From Girardinichthys multiradiatus (taxonomy: Eukaryota; Chordata; Actinopteri; Cyprinodontiformes; Goodeidae): a DNA stretch of 64,000 nucleotides. The translations under genes were made by a program, and so were the position numbers. The DNA lies in the NCBI RefSeq assembly GCF_021462225.1, contig NC_061808.1, positions 19,505,119-19,569,118 of the forward strand, in the 5' to 3' direction. Below, one piece after another: positions 1 through 11,336 of this stretch (positions are counted from its first letter, which is position 1; each line of letters opens with the position of its first letter). The notes under the pieces are model-generated. The model was not told the origin of the DNA. It made no database searches and saw nothing but the letters and a program-made list of their open reading frames with translations.

Positions 1-2593
1 TTCCTGTAATGATGGCAGATTAGACAGTGCTGAACATTCATCCGGTGTCACCCGTCAACGATGGTGACATGTACTTAAAGACCCTGCTGTGTTGAGTCGG
101 GAGAAGAAAAGGTGACTTCAGATTAGAAATTCATGTTCTAGATCAGCCTTGCAGAGAGAAAGAACACCTCTTTGTCCTTGTACTGTTTCCTTCAAAGGCT
201 GTGCTTAGTGTCAAAGGCCAGGTGCATTGCTATTTGCGGCTCATTTTCACATCTGTTTTAACATATGGTGGCTCAAGATCAATACTGCTTCTGATTAAAA
301 TCTGACACAGCAAATCTATCGGCTGTTTGTCTAAGTGAAAAAGACAAGCTGCGGAAGAAGATTAAAACAGTTTGGATATAATTTATCTGGATTAGTTTCA
401 GATAACCTGTGACTATTTACTTAAAGTAAAAACTATATATTAGATTCCAAATAAAGGGCAACAGCTGGAAATATCCTTTATGTGTGGAGTCCGTCAAACT
501 AGAGACCAGTTTATCTGACACTGAGATTTAGTGACAGTAGAAACTCAGATATGTAAACCAAACCTTATTTCCTTCCTTTGAGAGAACTGTTCTCTGATTA
601 ATATTAGGTTGCAATGTATCTTTAATTATTTTATGTTTTTTATTAATTGATTTCTTCAAATCATATTCTGGCTGGCAAATAAGCTACATTAAGTGTTCAC
701 ACAGTTCAACCTCATTCAACTATTTTAGTTATTATATTAAATAATTTATGTTTTAAAAATACAAGCATGACACCTGATTTGGCTGATCAAGAAATTGTTG
801 CATTTTTGTCCCATCAAGTAAAGGTAGGTACCCAGTCACTAGCATAAAATTGTAATTTGTATTTCTAACATAAGTTAAAAAAAATATAATCCATGTAATT
901 CATTTGCAAAAAAGGCTAATCAAAAAGTCAATTAAGTGTTTTTTTTTCTTAAAAATAAAAAACAAATGATAAACAAATGTGGTAATATCCTGACCACTCC
1001 ATCATGTAAAACTGGAGAGTGAACCACAGAAAATACATTGTTCATCTTTATTATTTCAATTTCATTAATATGTCACCTAAAAAAAGCTTCAGATTAATAA
1101 AAAAAATTCTCTATGTTACAAAGTGTCACTTATAAATTTCTTGAATCAGTTATAGTTAGTGTTATTAATTTCCAACCAGTTTATAGCACCTATCCATAAT
1201 CCTTAGAGCATTTCTTTACCTGCTCAAATTTTCAAGTTATCAAAAAGCAAAACATTACATTCAGTAAAATGTGGGTTGAAAACTATGTCTACAGAGGTAA
1301 CAACCTTTAACTTCCTTTGACATTTACGTTTACACAAAGGTTGAAGAGTCAAATATAGAGACTTGTATGTAGTCAATGTTATCTTAAAAATAGTCATTTT
1401 TACTTATTTGTTTGTTGCTTGCTAATTAAGTCATGGAGCCTGAAAAATCATTTAGGATACATGGTTAGCATGTTGCAGGTTCTCCCTTGAATATAAACCC
1501 ACAAAGATCCCAAACTGGCTTTAAATGAAATAGTGAGGACTGCAACCTGCAAACCTTACATTAGTAAAGGTACATGGTAACATTACCAATTTTTCCATTA
1601 TTTAAATAGAATGATGTGCGAACTACAGTCAGTGCAAGTAATTTGATTGGATAGTTTAGTAATCTGACATTTCTGTTGAAATATTGTAACAGCAGGTTTG
1701 TACTGTTGTTGTTGGCTACCATGGAGAACATTTAATTTAGCATAGAAATCTGTGTTTTTTTATTATGGATCAGTTTGCTCATTATTTTCTTAATTTACTG
1801 GTTGTCTTGTTTGTTTTGTTTAATATTTGCTCTAAAAAGCAACATAAGCACTGTTTTTCTGATGTATTGATTCAGTTCAGTTTCTTCTGCTGGTTGTTTT
1901 GGCAAACCAATACACCTTTTAAAAAGAAGGCATAAGTTCTAGAAATTGATCATTAATCTGTGATTAAATTACATATTTGGTCAAACATTTGGGGCTTAGA
2001 CTAATCTTGGACTTGCATTTTCTCAATTTTGCACTTGGCTTGGTTCTAACATGTTTTTACTTGGGACTTGAGTTGAGACTTGGGTGGAAAGAGTTGAGAC
2101 TTACTTGTTACTTGGTAAAAAATGACTTGGTCTTATCTCTGCCTCTACAGTAGGTGCACAGTTGAACACTGGAATATTGGATGCTTTTTTTCATCCTCTC
2201 CATCTGGTTTGAAGACAAACTAATTTTTGTAGGATAATAATAAATCTTGCCCAAGATATAAGAGAAATTAAACTTTTCTTTAGGAAAGACGTGATAAGTG
2301 GAACATCAACTTAATTTACTACAATTTGTTAACTTTTTAGTACAATGGGTCCTTATTAGCATAATAGTCATAAACATCAGCCTCATGCTGAGATGCTTCT
2401 GCAAAAAGTTTGAGCACATTTGACAGAGTTTAAGCCTAAATTCGTGAAGTGTTGTTTCCACTGATTTGTGGAAGTCTCTCTACAACATTAAGAGTAAAAC
2501 ATCTAATGCTCGGTTCTGATATTAATTATATTATTCTTATATTATAGATTTAAGTAACATATTTTCCTCTCATTTTTTTGTCCTCTCTTCCAG
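1..2593 (+). other. intronic sequence upstream of the first visible ldlrap1-like exon
   Basis: AT-rich non-coding DNA that must lie inside the ldlrap1-like gene, because the first visible exon starts in mid-codon in the middle of the PTB domain. I looked for the preceding PTB exons, whose family signature precedes ISYCTADK, and did not see them, so they probably lie before position 1. The only internal feature I can name is an ACTTG-rich repeat near 2000-2150. Confidence 0.6.
1990..2150. repeat. ACTTG-rich miniature repeat (hAT-like)
   Basis: Many imperfect copies of ACTTG and GACTTG follow one another, and the block ends in TTATCTCTG. This resembles the non-autonomous hAT-type miniature elements that are common in fish. 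No clear 8-bp target duplication was identified, so the superfamily is an inference. Confidence 0.4.
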
Positions 2594-2708
2594 AATCTCA
2601 TACTGCACCGCAGATAAAACTCAGGACAAGGTCTTCGCTTATGTGTCCCAAAGCCAGTTCAATGAGACTCTTGAGTGTCATGCATTCCTCTGCCAAAAAA
2701 GAAAAATT
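2594..2708 (+). CDS. ldlrap1: ldlrap1-like exon: PTB domain, central part
   Basis: A 115-nt exon between a CTCTTCCAG acceptor and a GTGAGT donor. Its first base completes an Arg codon from the previous exon; 38 codons follow, starting ISYCTADK and containing DKVFAY, SQFNETLECHAFLC and ending QKRKI. This is a core strand and helix section of the PTB domain and matches vertebrate LDLRAP1 almost residue for residue (human has ISYCTADKMHDKVFAYIAQ). The ATG at 2641 lies in another frame of this exon and is not a start codon of this gene. The exon ends in phase 0. Confidence 0.92.
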
Positions 2709-3607
2709 GTGAGTGTGCCACATCTCCCACCATCTGAATACATCAGTATTTATGTAGACAGATATTACTCTCATTCTGAAGATCTGTTTGTTTGTAAAAT
2801 TACCTCATCAACTAAGGAACATGATTTAGATTGTTGTGTGGTGCCATCTTGTGGCAGTCCCATTTGCGGCATTTTCATTAGCTTTTAACACTAACACTGA
2901 CTCATTCATTCAAATCAACTGTTTTATTGAATATTTTCATGTGTTGTTTTACTTTTTAAAATGAAGTATAACTGACCATAATTTTATAAATCACCCTCTA
3001 GATAGCTTTAATGCAGTTTAAAATGATCTTATTTAAATAGTTTTTTGAACTTTTTAAATACAGCAATTGCAAGATTCTCATGCAAACCAAAAATGTGAAC
3101 TTCATCAAACTCCATCAAGAAGCAGTTATGCTGCCTGATACATCTATGGGGCATATTTTGTGTGTCCCCACCTTTCTATCTATCTGTCAGATGACTAATG
3201 ATACTAGTGTTCATACTTTGATGCCAGATCCTTACAAATCTATTTATTTACATACCCACCGCTGCTCTGCTTTCTGCTAAATTATCTTCCAACTCGAACG
3301 CTCCATCTGGTTGTTGAATACACTTACATAGTAGCATCTCTTATAGAAACATACAGTATCATAGCTTGGTTTAAGTGTGGTTGGATTCTCGTCTCAAGGT
3401 TGTTATATTCGTTAAGGCCTTATAGATTGTTGTGTTTCTTTTCCATAATCCAATAATGCTTTCTAGTGCTGGACTTCTGGGATGATTTTTAAGTAAAAAC
3501 TAAAACAATTGCAATAAAATGCCAAAAGCATAACAACTTAAATCAAAGTGTTTTTTTCCTCACTATTTGTGTTTCATTGTTGTGCTGCCTTTCTTTCTCT
3601 TATTCAG

Positions 3608-3680
3608 GCTCAGGCTGTGACCTTAACAGTAGCTCAGGCTTTTAAAGTAGCACTAGATCTTTGGGAAATTGCTCAGGAAG
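3608..3680 (+). CDS. ldlrap1: ldlrap1-like exon: PTB C-terminal helix
   Basis: A 73-nt exon with a TTATTCAG acceptor and a perfect GTAAGT donor. It encodes AQAVTLTVAQAFKVALDLWE and then IAQE, the long C-terminal helix that closes the PTB fold and packs against the peptide groove; human LDLRAP1 has AQAVTLTVAQAFKVAFEFWQ here. It starts in phase 0 and ends with one spare base (G). Confidence 0.93.
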
Positions 3681-3847
3681 GTAAGTCAAGGCAAATCTGA
3701 ATAACCTAAAAAACTGAACCTTATCTTCACAGTTAAACTTAATTAAACAAAAACATCTGCTTGGTTCTAGAGACACTTGAAATAATATGAACGATAAAAA
3801 TGAAGCTTTCCATATTAGGATTCTAAGAATGTATTTTCTGTTTGCAG

Positions 3848-3934
3848 ACAAAAACAAGAAAGCGAGAACCTGCTGTTCCTGTGCCGCCAATGACGAACAG
3901 AGGGAGACGACAACAATGCAGTGTGTTCCAGCAG
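3848..3934 (+). CDS. ldlrap1: ldlrap1-like exon: Lys/Cys-rich linker
   Basis: An 87-nt exon with a TTTGCAG acceptor and a GTGAAA donor. The frame set by the previous exon stays open and reads DKNKKARTCCSCAANDEQ followed by a short Thr-rich stretch. Its position just after the PTB helix corresponds to the charged linker of LDLRAP1, but the CC-S-C cluster is not something I recognise from mammals. It ends with one spare base, matching the phase of the next exon. The downstream intron holds an antisense LINE. Confidence 0.75.
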
Positions 3935-4399
3935 GTGAAATGATTTTATTATAAGTCCCATTCATGTGTCCCCTGCACAAGAAATTGGGCTCTGCAGTAA
4001 CAGCCAGACACAAGATACTATCAACAAGATATGGCAGAAGGTTTATGAGATTACTGCTGCAAGGACACATATTTCTTAGCATTTAAGAAACTGTTGCTGG
4101 AACCTTTTCTTAGGTAAACTTACTAAGGTTAAGCAATTGCCTACTAAACTTCATGTTTGGATGGCAGGTGGCTAATTTCCACAGGCATCTTTCTACTTTT
4201 TCTTTAGCTATTTGAGTCTAAGGCAGCTGTGGTAGAACAGTCCTGACATTTTCACTTTTTGGGGAATCTCCCAATTCTTTGCACCAAGCTTCCTTTAATG
4301 ACCTTTATGAGTTATATGGCCACTATAATGAGGCCTGTAAATATATAAATGTCAATATAAGCAAATTTAACTGTCACTCCTCACACTTAGACGTCAAAT

Positions 4400-5775
4400 C
4401 GTCCTAATTATGAATAACCATTAGTCTTGAGGGCTAGCAGCAAGTTCTACATTTCCATTAGCCTTGACATTCATAGGTGGAAAAAAACTGTTCTTGTGGC
4501 GTGAGGTTTTGGTCCGGATGGACCGCAGCCTCCTGCCAGAGGGGAGAGTCTCAAAGAGTCTGTGACCGGGGTGGGAGGGATCAGCCAGAATCTTCCCTGC
4601 CCGCTTCAGGGTCCTGGAGGTGTACAGTTCCTGGAGCGACAGTAGACTGCAGCCAATCACCTTCTCAGCAGACCGAATGACACGCTGCAGCCTGCCCTTA
4701 TCCTTGGCTGTAGCAGCGGCGTACCAGATGGTGATGGAGGAGGTGAGGATGGACTCAATGATGGCTGTGTAGAAGTGCACCATCATAGTCTTTGGCAGGT
4801 TGAATTTCTTCAGTTGCCGCAGGAAGAACATCCTCTGCTGGGCTTTCTTGATGAGGGAGCTGATGTTTGACTCCCACTTGAGATCCTGGGAGATGATGGT
4901 TCCCAGGAAGCGGAAAGATTCCACAGTGTCAATTGTGGAGTCACAGAGGGTGATGGGGGCAGGTGGGGCTGGGTTCTGCCTGAAGTCCACAACCATCTCT
5001 ACTGTCTTTAGAGCGTTGAGCTCAAGGTTGTTCTGGCTGCACCAGTCCAACAGATGGTCCACCTCCCATCTGTACGCGGACTCGTCACCATCAGAGATGA
5101 GTCCGATCAGGGTGGTGTCGTCCGCAAACTTCAGAAGCTTGACAGACTGGTGACTGGAGGTGCAGCTGTTGGTGTACAGGGAGAAGAGCAGAGGAGAGAG
5201 AACACAGCCTTGGGGGGAACCGGTGCTGATGGTCAGGGAGTCAGAGACGTGCTTCCCCAGCCTCACGCGCTGCTTCCTGTCAGACAGGAAGTCAGTGATC
5301 CACCTGCAGGTGGAGTCGGGCACACTCAGCTGGGAGAGCTTCTCCTGGAGCAGAGCTGGGACGATGGTGTTGAAGGCAGAGCTGAAATCCACAAACAGGA
5401 TCCTGGCATAGGTTCCTGTGGAGTCCAGGTGCCGGAGGATGAAGTGAAGGGCTAGGTTGACTGCATCATCTACAGACCTGTTGGCTCTGTAGGCAAACTG
5501 CAGGGGGTCGGTGATGTCTTTTAGGTGTGAGAGCACAAGGCGCTCAAAGGACTTCATCACCACAGAGGTCAGGGCGACGGGTCTGAAGTCATTAAGCCCT
5601 GTGGTCCTTGGCTTCTTGGGAACAGGGACGATGGTGGAGGACTTGAAGCAGGCTGGCACATGACATGTCTCCAGTGAGGTGTTAAAAATGTCTGTGAAGA
5701 CTGGAGACAGCTGATCAACGCAGTGCTTCAGGCTGGCTGGTGAGACAGAATCCGGACCAGCAGCTGTTAGTGTTG
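4400..5775 (-). mobile_element. 5'-truncated non-LTR retrotransposon (CR1/L2/Rex1 group), antisense in a ldlrap1 intron
   Basis: A reverse-transcriptase frame is open from the truncated 5' end near 5775 down to a TAA at 4421. The first in-frame Met is at 5659, but coding similarity continues upstream (AAGPDSVSP...), so this is a 5'-truncated insertion rather than a complete gene. Short 3' untranslated sequence follows the stop codon. Orientation is opposite to ldlrap1, and the element sits inside the intron between 3934 and 6084. Target duplications were not resolved. Confidence 0.88.
4421..5659 (-). CDS. LINE reverse transcriptase (fragment, open)
   Basis: 412 residues of a non-LTR reverse transcriptase. 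Motif A is [12 protein letters not shown] with the catalytic Asp at residue 91; motif B is [15 protein letters not shown] near 145-159; motif C is FADD at 178-181. The thumb and C-terminal region runs to [15 protein letters not shown] and a basic [13 protein letters not shown] segment, typical of the CR1/L2/Rex1 LINEs of fish. The frame has no stop codon or frameshift from the truncation to its end, which suggests a fairly young insertion. The N-terminal endonuclease (APE) domain is absent. Several open frames on the opposite strand here are shadows of this one. The protein cannot support retrotransposition alone without the missing domain. Confidence 0.9.
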   Translation of the reverse strand: MPACFKSSTIVPVPKKPRTTGLNDFRPVALTSVVMKSFERLVLSHLKDITDPLQFAYRANRSVDDAVNLALHFILRHLDSTGTYARILFVDFSSAFNTIVPALLQEKLSQLSVPDSTCRWITDFLSDRKQRVRLGKHVSDSLTISTGSPQGCVLSPLLFSLYTNSCTSSHQSVKLLKFADDTTLIGLISDGDESAYRWEVDHLLDWCSQNNLELNALKTVEMVVDFRQNPAPPAPITLCDSTIDTVESFRFLGTIISQDLKWESNISSLIKKAQQRMFFLRQLKKFNLPKTMMVHFYTAIIESILTSSITIWYAAATAKDKGRLQRVIRSAEKVIGCSLLSLQELYTSRTLKRAGKILADPSHPGHRLFETLPSGRRLRSIRTKTSRHKNSFFPPMNVKANGNVELAASPQD

Positions 5776-6083
5776 TTTTTCTGAAATGCCTTTATAGTTT
5801 TATGTCAGATTTAATAGGATGCACACATTTAAAAAAATGTTCAACTTTTCTTCTTGGGGATCATCAAGATGTTTTTTGGCCACAATGAGACAGCCTTTTG
5901 AACATTAATCCAAACTGAGGCAAGTAATTCCTGCAGTGCTGTAGATGTTGTTCTGGGTTATTTTGTGAGCTCCTGGATGAGTCGTCGATGCTCTCTTGGA
6001 GTAGTTTTGTTAGGTTGATGTCTTCTGTCCATTTATTTCCTCAATTCATCCGTTACCAACTGTCCTCTCTGTGTCTCTGTCAG

Positions 6084-6241
6084 CCTCCCCTCCACACCTG
6101 CCGTCCCCCTCACATCCGGTAGTTCATAAGCCCACCGGGATGGGGGAAAAGCCCCGGAGGCCCTTCTTCTCTGCTTCTCTCAGCTCGCCATCGCCTCGCA
6201 GTAACCCTACCCGGAGACGGCCGATTAAACACGACTCTTGG
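6084..6241 (+). CDS. ldlrap1: ldlrap1-like exon: Pro/Ser/Arg-rich linker
   Basis: A 158-nt exon with a TCTCTGTCAG acceptor and a GTGGGT donor. In the carried frame it encodes 52 codons rich in Pro, Ser and Arg, including PPHLPSPSHP, KPRRPFFSASLSSPSPR and RRRPIKHDSW. It looks disordered and basic. In human LDLRAP1 the equivalent exon carries a clathrin box (LLDLEE); no such motif is present here, so either this paralogue lacks it or it lies in an exon I could not detect. It ends in phase 0. Confidence 0.8.
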
Positions 6242-7248
6242 GTGGGTAACAGGCTGAATGTCCTTAGAAAGTGGAGTAAAGAGCGATGCCTGAAACCTTT
6301 TTCTTTGTCAGATCACAAGAAAACACGTTTACCTGCAGTTTTAAACACCAAAAACTTAGAGAAAGACAATTCTCTGGACTTTATCTAAAACTTGTTTTGT
6401 TTATATGCTTATTAATCTGAATAGAATTTTCATGTCCGTGTTGCGAAATGATATCCTCTTAAGCAGATGTAGATTTTCGCTTGAAGTTGGCATTTAGATG
6501 TCATGTTCTTGTGTTTAAGTTTCTGATTTGAGATAACTGCTGATTGGTTTAGCAGAGTCAAAATATTAGCTATCCTAAGCATGTCTGGATATTTCACCGT
6601 GGGACACAGGCAGAAAATCAGCAAAACTGGAGATGAAAAAAATGAATAAACTGCAATCTTGGCTTTGACATAAAGGGTATTTTTGTTGTTTCCAAACGTA
6701 ATCATAGTAAGTTATAATTTTACCTTGGTTTATGTGCAGCATCAAAGGATGAAAAATTTTACTTTACTTCTGATTTTAATCAACCTTCTCATTCTTCATT
6801 CAGTTGCGCATGTTTACCACTAGATGTCACCATTTTCATTACAATAACAGTTAAAATTGGTCTGTGTTGTTGCTTGTTTTTCCTGGCAACATTTTTGCCT
6901 AATTAGGACCAATGTTGCTTAATTATTGGGGCCTGCCATAGTTGCTATTACTCTTGTATGTTTAGCCCTCTTCTGTATCAGCCTCGTGTTGTATTTTCTT
7001 CCTGCCTAACTTTAGTAAACTAGGTTTTTCAGTTTTATCTGCGTGAGTATTGACTGGGTTGCAGAAATAGTGCTTAAAGCTAACAAGCTAAAGGAAAGGC
7101 CAAATCTAGAATTGAATTCCTGCAGCTGTTAACTACAAGTTATTTGACTTGTCTTTTGAACAGCATATGGTGTGAGAAAAAGCTGAATCAGTGAAGTGAT
7201 GTGCAGGACCTTATGTGAGTATTGATCGACATTGTTGTTCCTCAACAG

Positions 7249-7283
7249 GATGTGGAGGATGGATTTGATGATGTCTTCTCAAG
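7249..7283 (+). CDS. ldlrap1: ldlrap1-like exon: AP-2-binding acidic microexon
   Basis: A 35-nt exon with a CTCAACAG acceptor and a GTAACC donor, encoding DVEDGFDDVFS plus two bases of an Arg codon. Human LDLRAP1 has LDDGLDEAFSR in the same place, part of its AP-2 beta-appendage site. Here FDDVF fits FxDxF, the short motif known to bind the AP-2 alpha appendage. The exon borders and phase agree with direct joining to the exon at 10650. Confidence 0.85.
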
Positions 7284-9411
7284 GTAACCTTTGCTTTATG
7301 ACTGCCGGTTTTATGGGAATTTGTATCGATCCATAAAAGGAAATAGAATTTTCAGTATTTAAGAAATATTAAATGTTAAAAGATAAAGTAAAAGATAATG
7401 TAAAGATAAAAATCCATCAAACTGATTTTATTTATAATTAAAGCACAAATCAATAACCTTTTGGTGGATAATTTGCCTTTTAACAGTTTTATTATACAGT
7501 CATTTATTACAAATGAGCTCCATAGTGAAATTATGGTGGATGTAAATGTGAATTTATCTATATAACATCCAAACCTATGTTAACGATTGTAAATAACTTT
7601 GTTAATTTATGATCAATGATGAAACACATAAACATGAAGTACTCTACGAATCCAAAATCACATAATTTGGTTACTACTAAAACTGTTAACTAATATCAAA
7701 ATAATTTAAACATAGACTCACCTTCCCAGATAAATTAAATGTGACTGTTAGGGCCTTTTTTGCTTTTTGTGTTCATATACCCATCTGAGTCTGCATGCAA
7801 CTTTAGTAGCACTCTATAGACACGCTCTAACTATTATGAGACCTTTGGTGACTGAGAATAGAAGTCAAGCTACTGTTGCTGATTTTATAGCCGGGAATTT
7901 CAGTAATAAAACTATAAAAGATGACACTGTCACAGTAATAATTATAACTTATGTAGAGGCGCTGCAAAGTCCATGCAAATCTGAAACTGTAACAAATTTG
8001 GGAAAAGTTGGGATTACAACCTAGTTCTTGCCATAGACTTATGACAATTTCACAGCTTTTACACTGTGAAGCTGTATTAAAATGTCTTCATAGCCAAGGG
8101 AAGTTTGTAGAAATTACAGATAACTACTCTGGTTCTTAAAAAATTTTCCTGTTTTCAAAACCTTCCTTTTCAGTGGGTTTTGCCTATTTATGTTTTGGAT
8201 GTGGTTTTGGGTTTTGTTGTGCTTCCTCTTTTGTATTTTATTCAGTGCATTTATTTACTCTAATTCACTACTTTGTGTCTCATCTGGATAGCGCTTGTTG
8301 AAATGAAGGTTTGTTGGGATAAGGGGAGATGAATTGGAGAAAGGGCAAATTGACATGGAGCCTGTTGGAAAACTGGTTATTTTGCCCTTTTGCAATTTTG
8401 TTCATATGGTCTAGTCGCTTTTCTGGTAAAAAAAGAGCCATTTGCCAATGGACATTTCATACTTACTATAAATCAATTTGTACCTACCTTGATGATATTT
8501 CATACACAGTGAGATGTCATGACTTTCACATATGGTTAGTATTGCATGCACTGATTATGTGAGAATAACGAGTTTACCTACCAGGTACATAGATGTTTAA
8601 TTTACATGCTTAAACCTCATGAAAATTTGATTTAAATAAAAGCCAAGAGGCACCCGATTGATGTTTTGAAGGTGAGACAAACTACATTTGGCACTAAAAT
8701 ATACAGAAGTAATTGCTAATAAAGTACAGGATTTTTCCAAAATCCAAAATTAAGAGCTTAGGATTTTGCTGTGAATCAATTCTTGATTAAACTGGTTTAG
8801 GTTGGTAGAGTTTGTATCTTCTTTTAGACTTTCTAGTGCTCACCAAAGAGCATATGATTTTACTATTACGATGGTAAAATATGAATTGCATGACGAGCCG
8901 CACAAACACAAGGGGATGTTAGTGTTGTTTTCTGGTTTCTAGCTTCAGCTGCAATTAAAAGTCATTTTAATTAACAGTATCCATGCAGGTCAAGAATCAG
9001 TCCTGTGTAAAATACCTGTTGGTAAAATATTCTGAAAGTAATTTAGGTGGAGCGTCTGTGCTTAGATCAAATGGATCCCACAATAATGACTTCAGAAACT
9101 GTGCTTGTAGGTTGAATTGAATTCAGTTTGGGTTTGGGATTTTTTCAAATTAATGTTGACCTCATATAGCTGCTGGCTCAGCAGAGACTTACATCTATAA
9201 TTAAAACTTATTTAAATGTCATGAGTATCTTTTAAATACAGTAATTTTAGCTTCTTCTGTTTGATGAATGTATTTTAGGGTGGAACAGCATATTTGCATC
9301 TTTACTGAGTATTTCTTCTTATCATCATCATAAATACACTTCTCACTTTAGTGCTCAGTTCCCTCTGGCTCAGATTGTGATGATTTATTTTGTCTCTATT
9401 TTGACATGCAG

Positions 9412-9440
9412 CAATATGGAGGTAGATGAAGCAGACACTG
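9412..9440 (+). other. possible 29-nt alternative exon of the ldlrap1-like gene
   Basis: A 29-nt segment between a usable acceptor (GACATGCAG) and a perfect donor (GTAAGT). If spliced in after 7283 it would add SNMEVDEADT and, because 29 is not a multiple of three, shift the last exon to a frame that stops early after DWPSPTPNPSMTMQL. Direct joining of 7283 to 10650 gives the LDLRAP1-like FSRLAQ sequence instead, so this segment is either not an exon or an optional one. Confidence 0.3.
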
Positions 9441-10649
9441 GTAAGTGATGATGCAAAACCAACATTTGCCAATACCCACTTAACCTTCCAGTGTCACCAG
9501 TGTAACCTGGTATAACCTAACAAGTTATTTATTTAGGTTAAAAAAGAATAAACAATTTGGAAATTTTAGTCTGGCAAAGAACTGAATTATGACCTGAAAA
9601 ATGTGAAGAATACTGCTCTTTTTGTAACTAGCTCTGACACTCAACCTTTTCGACACACAGCTCTTGTTCAGTGGTCGCTCTTCCGGATGTGGCTTTGAAT
9701 GTCTGTGGTTTATTTCTCTCAAACTCCGGAAGCAAATTTTAAACAGTACAAAACGTTAACTTGCTGGATAAGCAGGGTTTCATTTCTACCATGGCTGCAT
9801 GAAAGGAAGCAAATAAAAACTGTGAACTTAAAAACAAAAAAAAACCCAAAATAAAAGTGAGTGATTTGATTAAGATTTCTATAATCACCAAACATTTTTG
9901 GAATAGTTTTTTTCTTCTTCTGATTTCTTTTTAAAGGCAAATATTACCTTGTGTACATTTGTTAAATGTACCATATTCCTCAGTCTGCCTATATGCAGAA
10001 TTCTGAAAGTGGAGAGTAGACTTGTATTTTTTTAAATTTTAGGTAAGAATGCATTTATTGTAGCTAAATAACATCCCAAATTTAGAAAAACACAGTTATT
10101 TAGCATTCTTGGAAATCCTGGATAAGTTGGAGACATTAACAGAATGTCACATCATTACTATAGCAAACTGGCATCTAATGCCCTGCATCATCAGACCCAA
10201 ATATTTGTTTTGCAAGGGATCATTTATGTTAGTTTTTAGCCAGTTAATTACATTTTTTATTTAATTACTAAATCATTATTTCACAAGATCACCTTTATTA
10301 AAAGGTGATCTTAAAGGTGATCTTTGAACTGCACAAAAAAGAACACCATAAGAGGTAATTTACATGATGAAAGTAAAACCCTCCCTTTCATACAACTGAA
10401 GATGTGAAAGCAAGAAATGTTCTTCCTGTCTGTCTTTCTGTCACGGAAACCCCTCACATTGAACTTTGCTCATTAACTGTCATTTCAATCATTCAAATGT
10501 ATATCTTCTGTGTGCCCTTACTACATTTTATCCTCTCTTTTTTATCTCAACTTGTTATGCTTTGAGAATCCTGTGATCTTCTTTGAATTGTTTTATGTCT
10601 CTGACCTCTATATCGATGTCTTCCTTCTTTCTCGTCTTCTTTCTGTCAG

Positions 10650-10752
10650 ACTGGCCCAGCCCCACTCCAAACCCATCTATGACAATGCAGCTCTGAGTGC
10701 CGTCAAGGTCTCCAACAAGAACCTCTGTCTGGGCAACAATTATTTTCAATAA
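10650..10752 (+). CDS. ldlrap1: ldlrap1-like last coding exon
   Basis: The acceptor is a long pyrimidine tract ending TTCTGTCAG. The first base completes the Arg of FSR, giving FSRLAQPHSKPIYDNAALSA and then a short tail ending CLGNNYFQ and TAA at 10750-10752. Human LDLRAP1 reads FSRLAQSR at this join, the [DE]nXFXX[FL]XXXR motif that binds the AP-2 beta2 appendage. Here the final Arg of that motif is His. The tail is far shorter than in human LDLRAP1 and lacks its DDLFSF end. Confidence 0.85.
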
Positions 10753-11126
10753 CACCAGCTGGCAATAGCTGCCCATCATACAGCATCATTGAAATGAAAC
10801 AGAAAAAACACAATGTTGCCCAAGAAAGAGAAAAAACAGACAAATTCTACAGAAACCCAGTTGGAAATGCTGTGTTGTTATTCTGCAAAGAAGCCAAATA
10901 TATAAACTGATATTGTAAAGAATCTCCAACATGCAGGCTGCTTAGTGTGAAGAGTAAACAGACATCACTAGCTACATTGAGATTCTTACAAGCTACCTGC
11001 TAATATGGGTCACTCTGCGAACAGTACAGAACTGCATGGCAAGCAAAAACTAAATATTTACACCATGAAATTCCCTCAGATGATTAGAGTGTGATCACAA
11101 TAAAAGTTTGTAAAAGGTCCATTTTT
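10753..11126 (+). other. ldlrap1-like 3' UTR with poly(A) signal
   Basis: Non-coding sequence follows the TAA. The first canonical AATAAA is at 11099-11104, about 350 nt after the stop codon, with a TG-rich stretch after it. The real cleavage site is not known. Confidence 0.5.
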
Positions 11127-11336
11127 CACAGTGCAAAATATCGTCTCTTTTGGCTGCCAAGCTCTCTGAAGGACTCCATTGTTTGAAACACTAGATACTG
11201 GCCTAATACAGCATAAATGACACAGCACAAGTGACATCTAGATCATGTTTGCTTCTTGCATTGCCAGAATCCTGTACAATTATTTTATTGACAATTTTAA
11301 CAAAGAGCAATAAGGATTAATGGAAAATGTTAAATA

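Larger units (their letters stand above)
2594..10752 (+). other. ldlrap1: ldlrap1-like gene, 3' part (six coding exons)
   Basis: This is the gene-level span of an LDL receptor adaptor protein 1 (ARH)-like gene; exons are listed separately. In this family the PTB domain binds FxNPxY sorting signals in LDL-receptor-type tails and phosphoinositides, and the C-terminal region recruits clathrin and AP-2, so the protein acts at coated pits. Exons at 2594, 3608, 3848, 6084, 7249 and 10650 join in one frame with GT/AG borders and end at a TAA. The PTB part (ISYCTADK, DKVFAY, LECHAFLC, AQAVTLTVAQAFKVA) is nearly the vertebrate LDLRAP1 sequence. The middle and tail differ: I see no clathrin box of the LLDLE type in any visible exon. 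The 5' exons are outside the window. It could be either fish co-orthologue (ldlrap1a or ldlrap1b) or a divergent paralogue. Confidence 0.85.

Noticed and set aside
3642..4082. 146-codon open frame on the - strand
   Set aside because: It overlaps two exons of the ldlrap1-like gene on the other strand and the intron between them, and has no family features.
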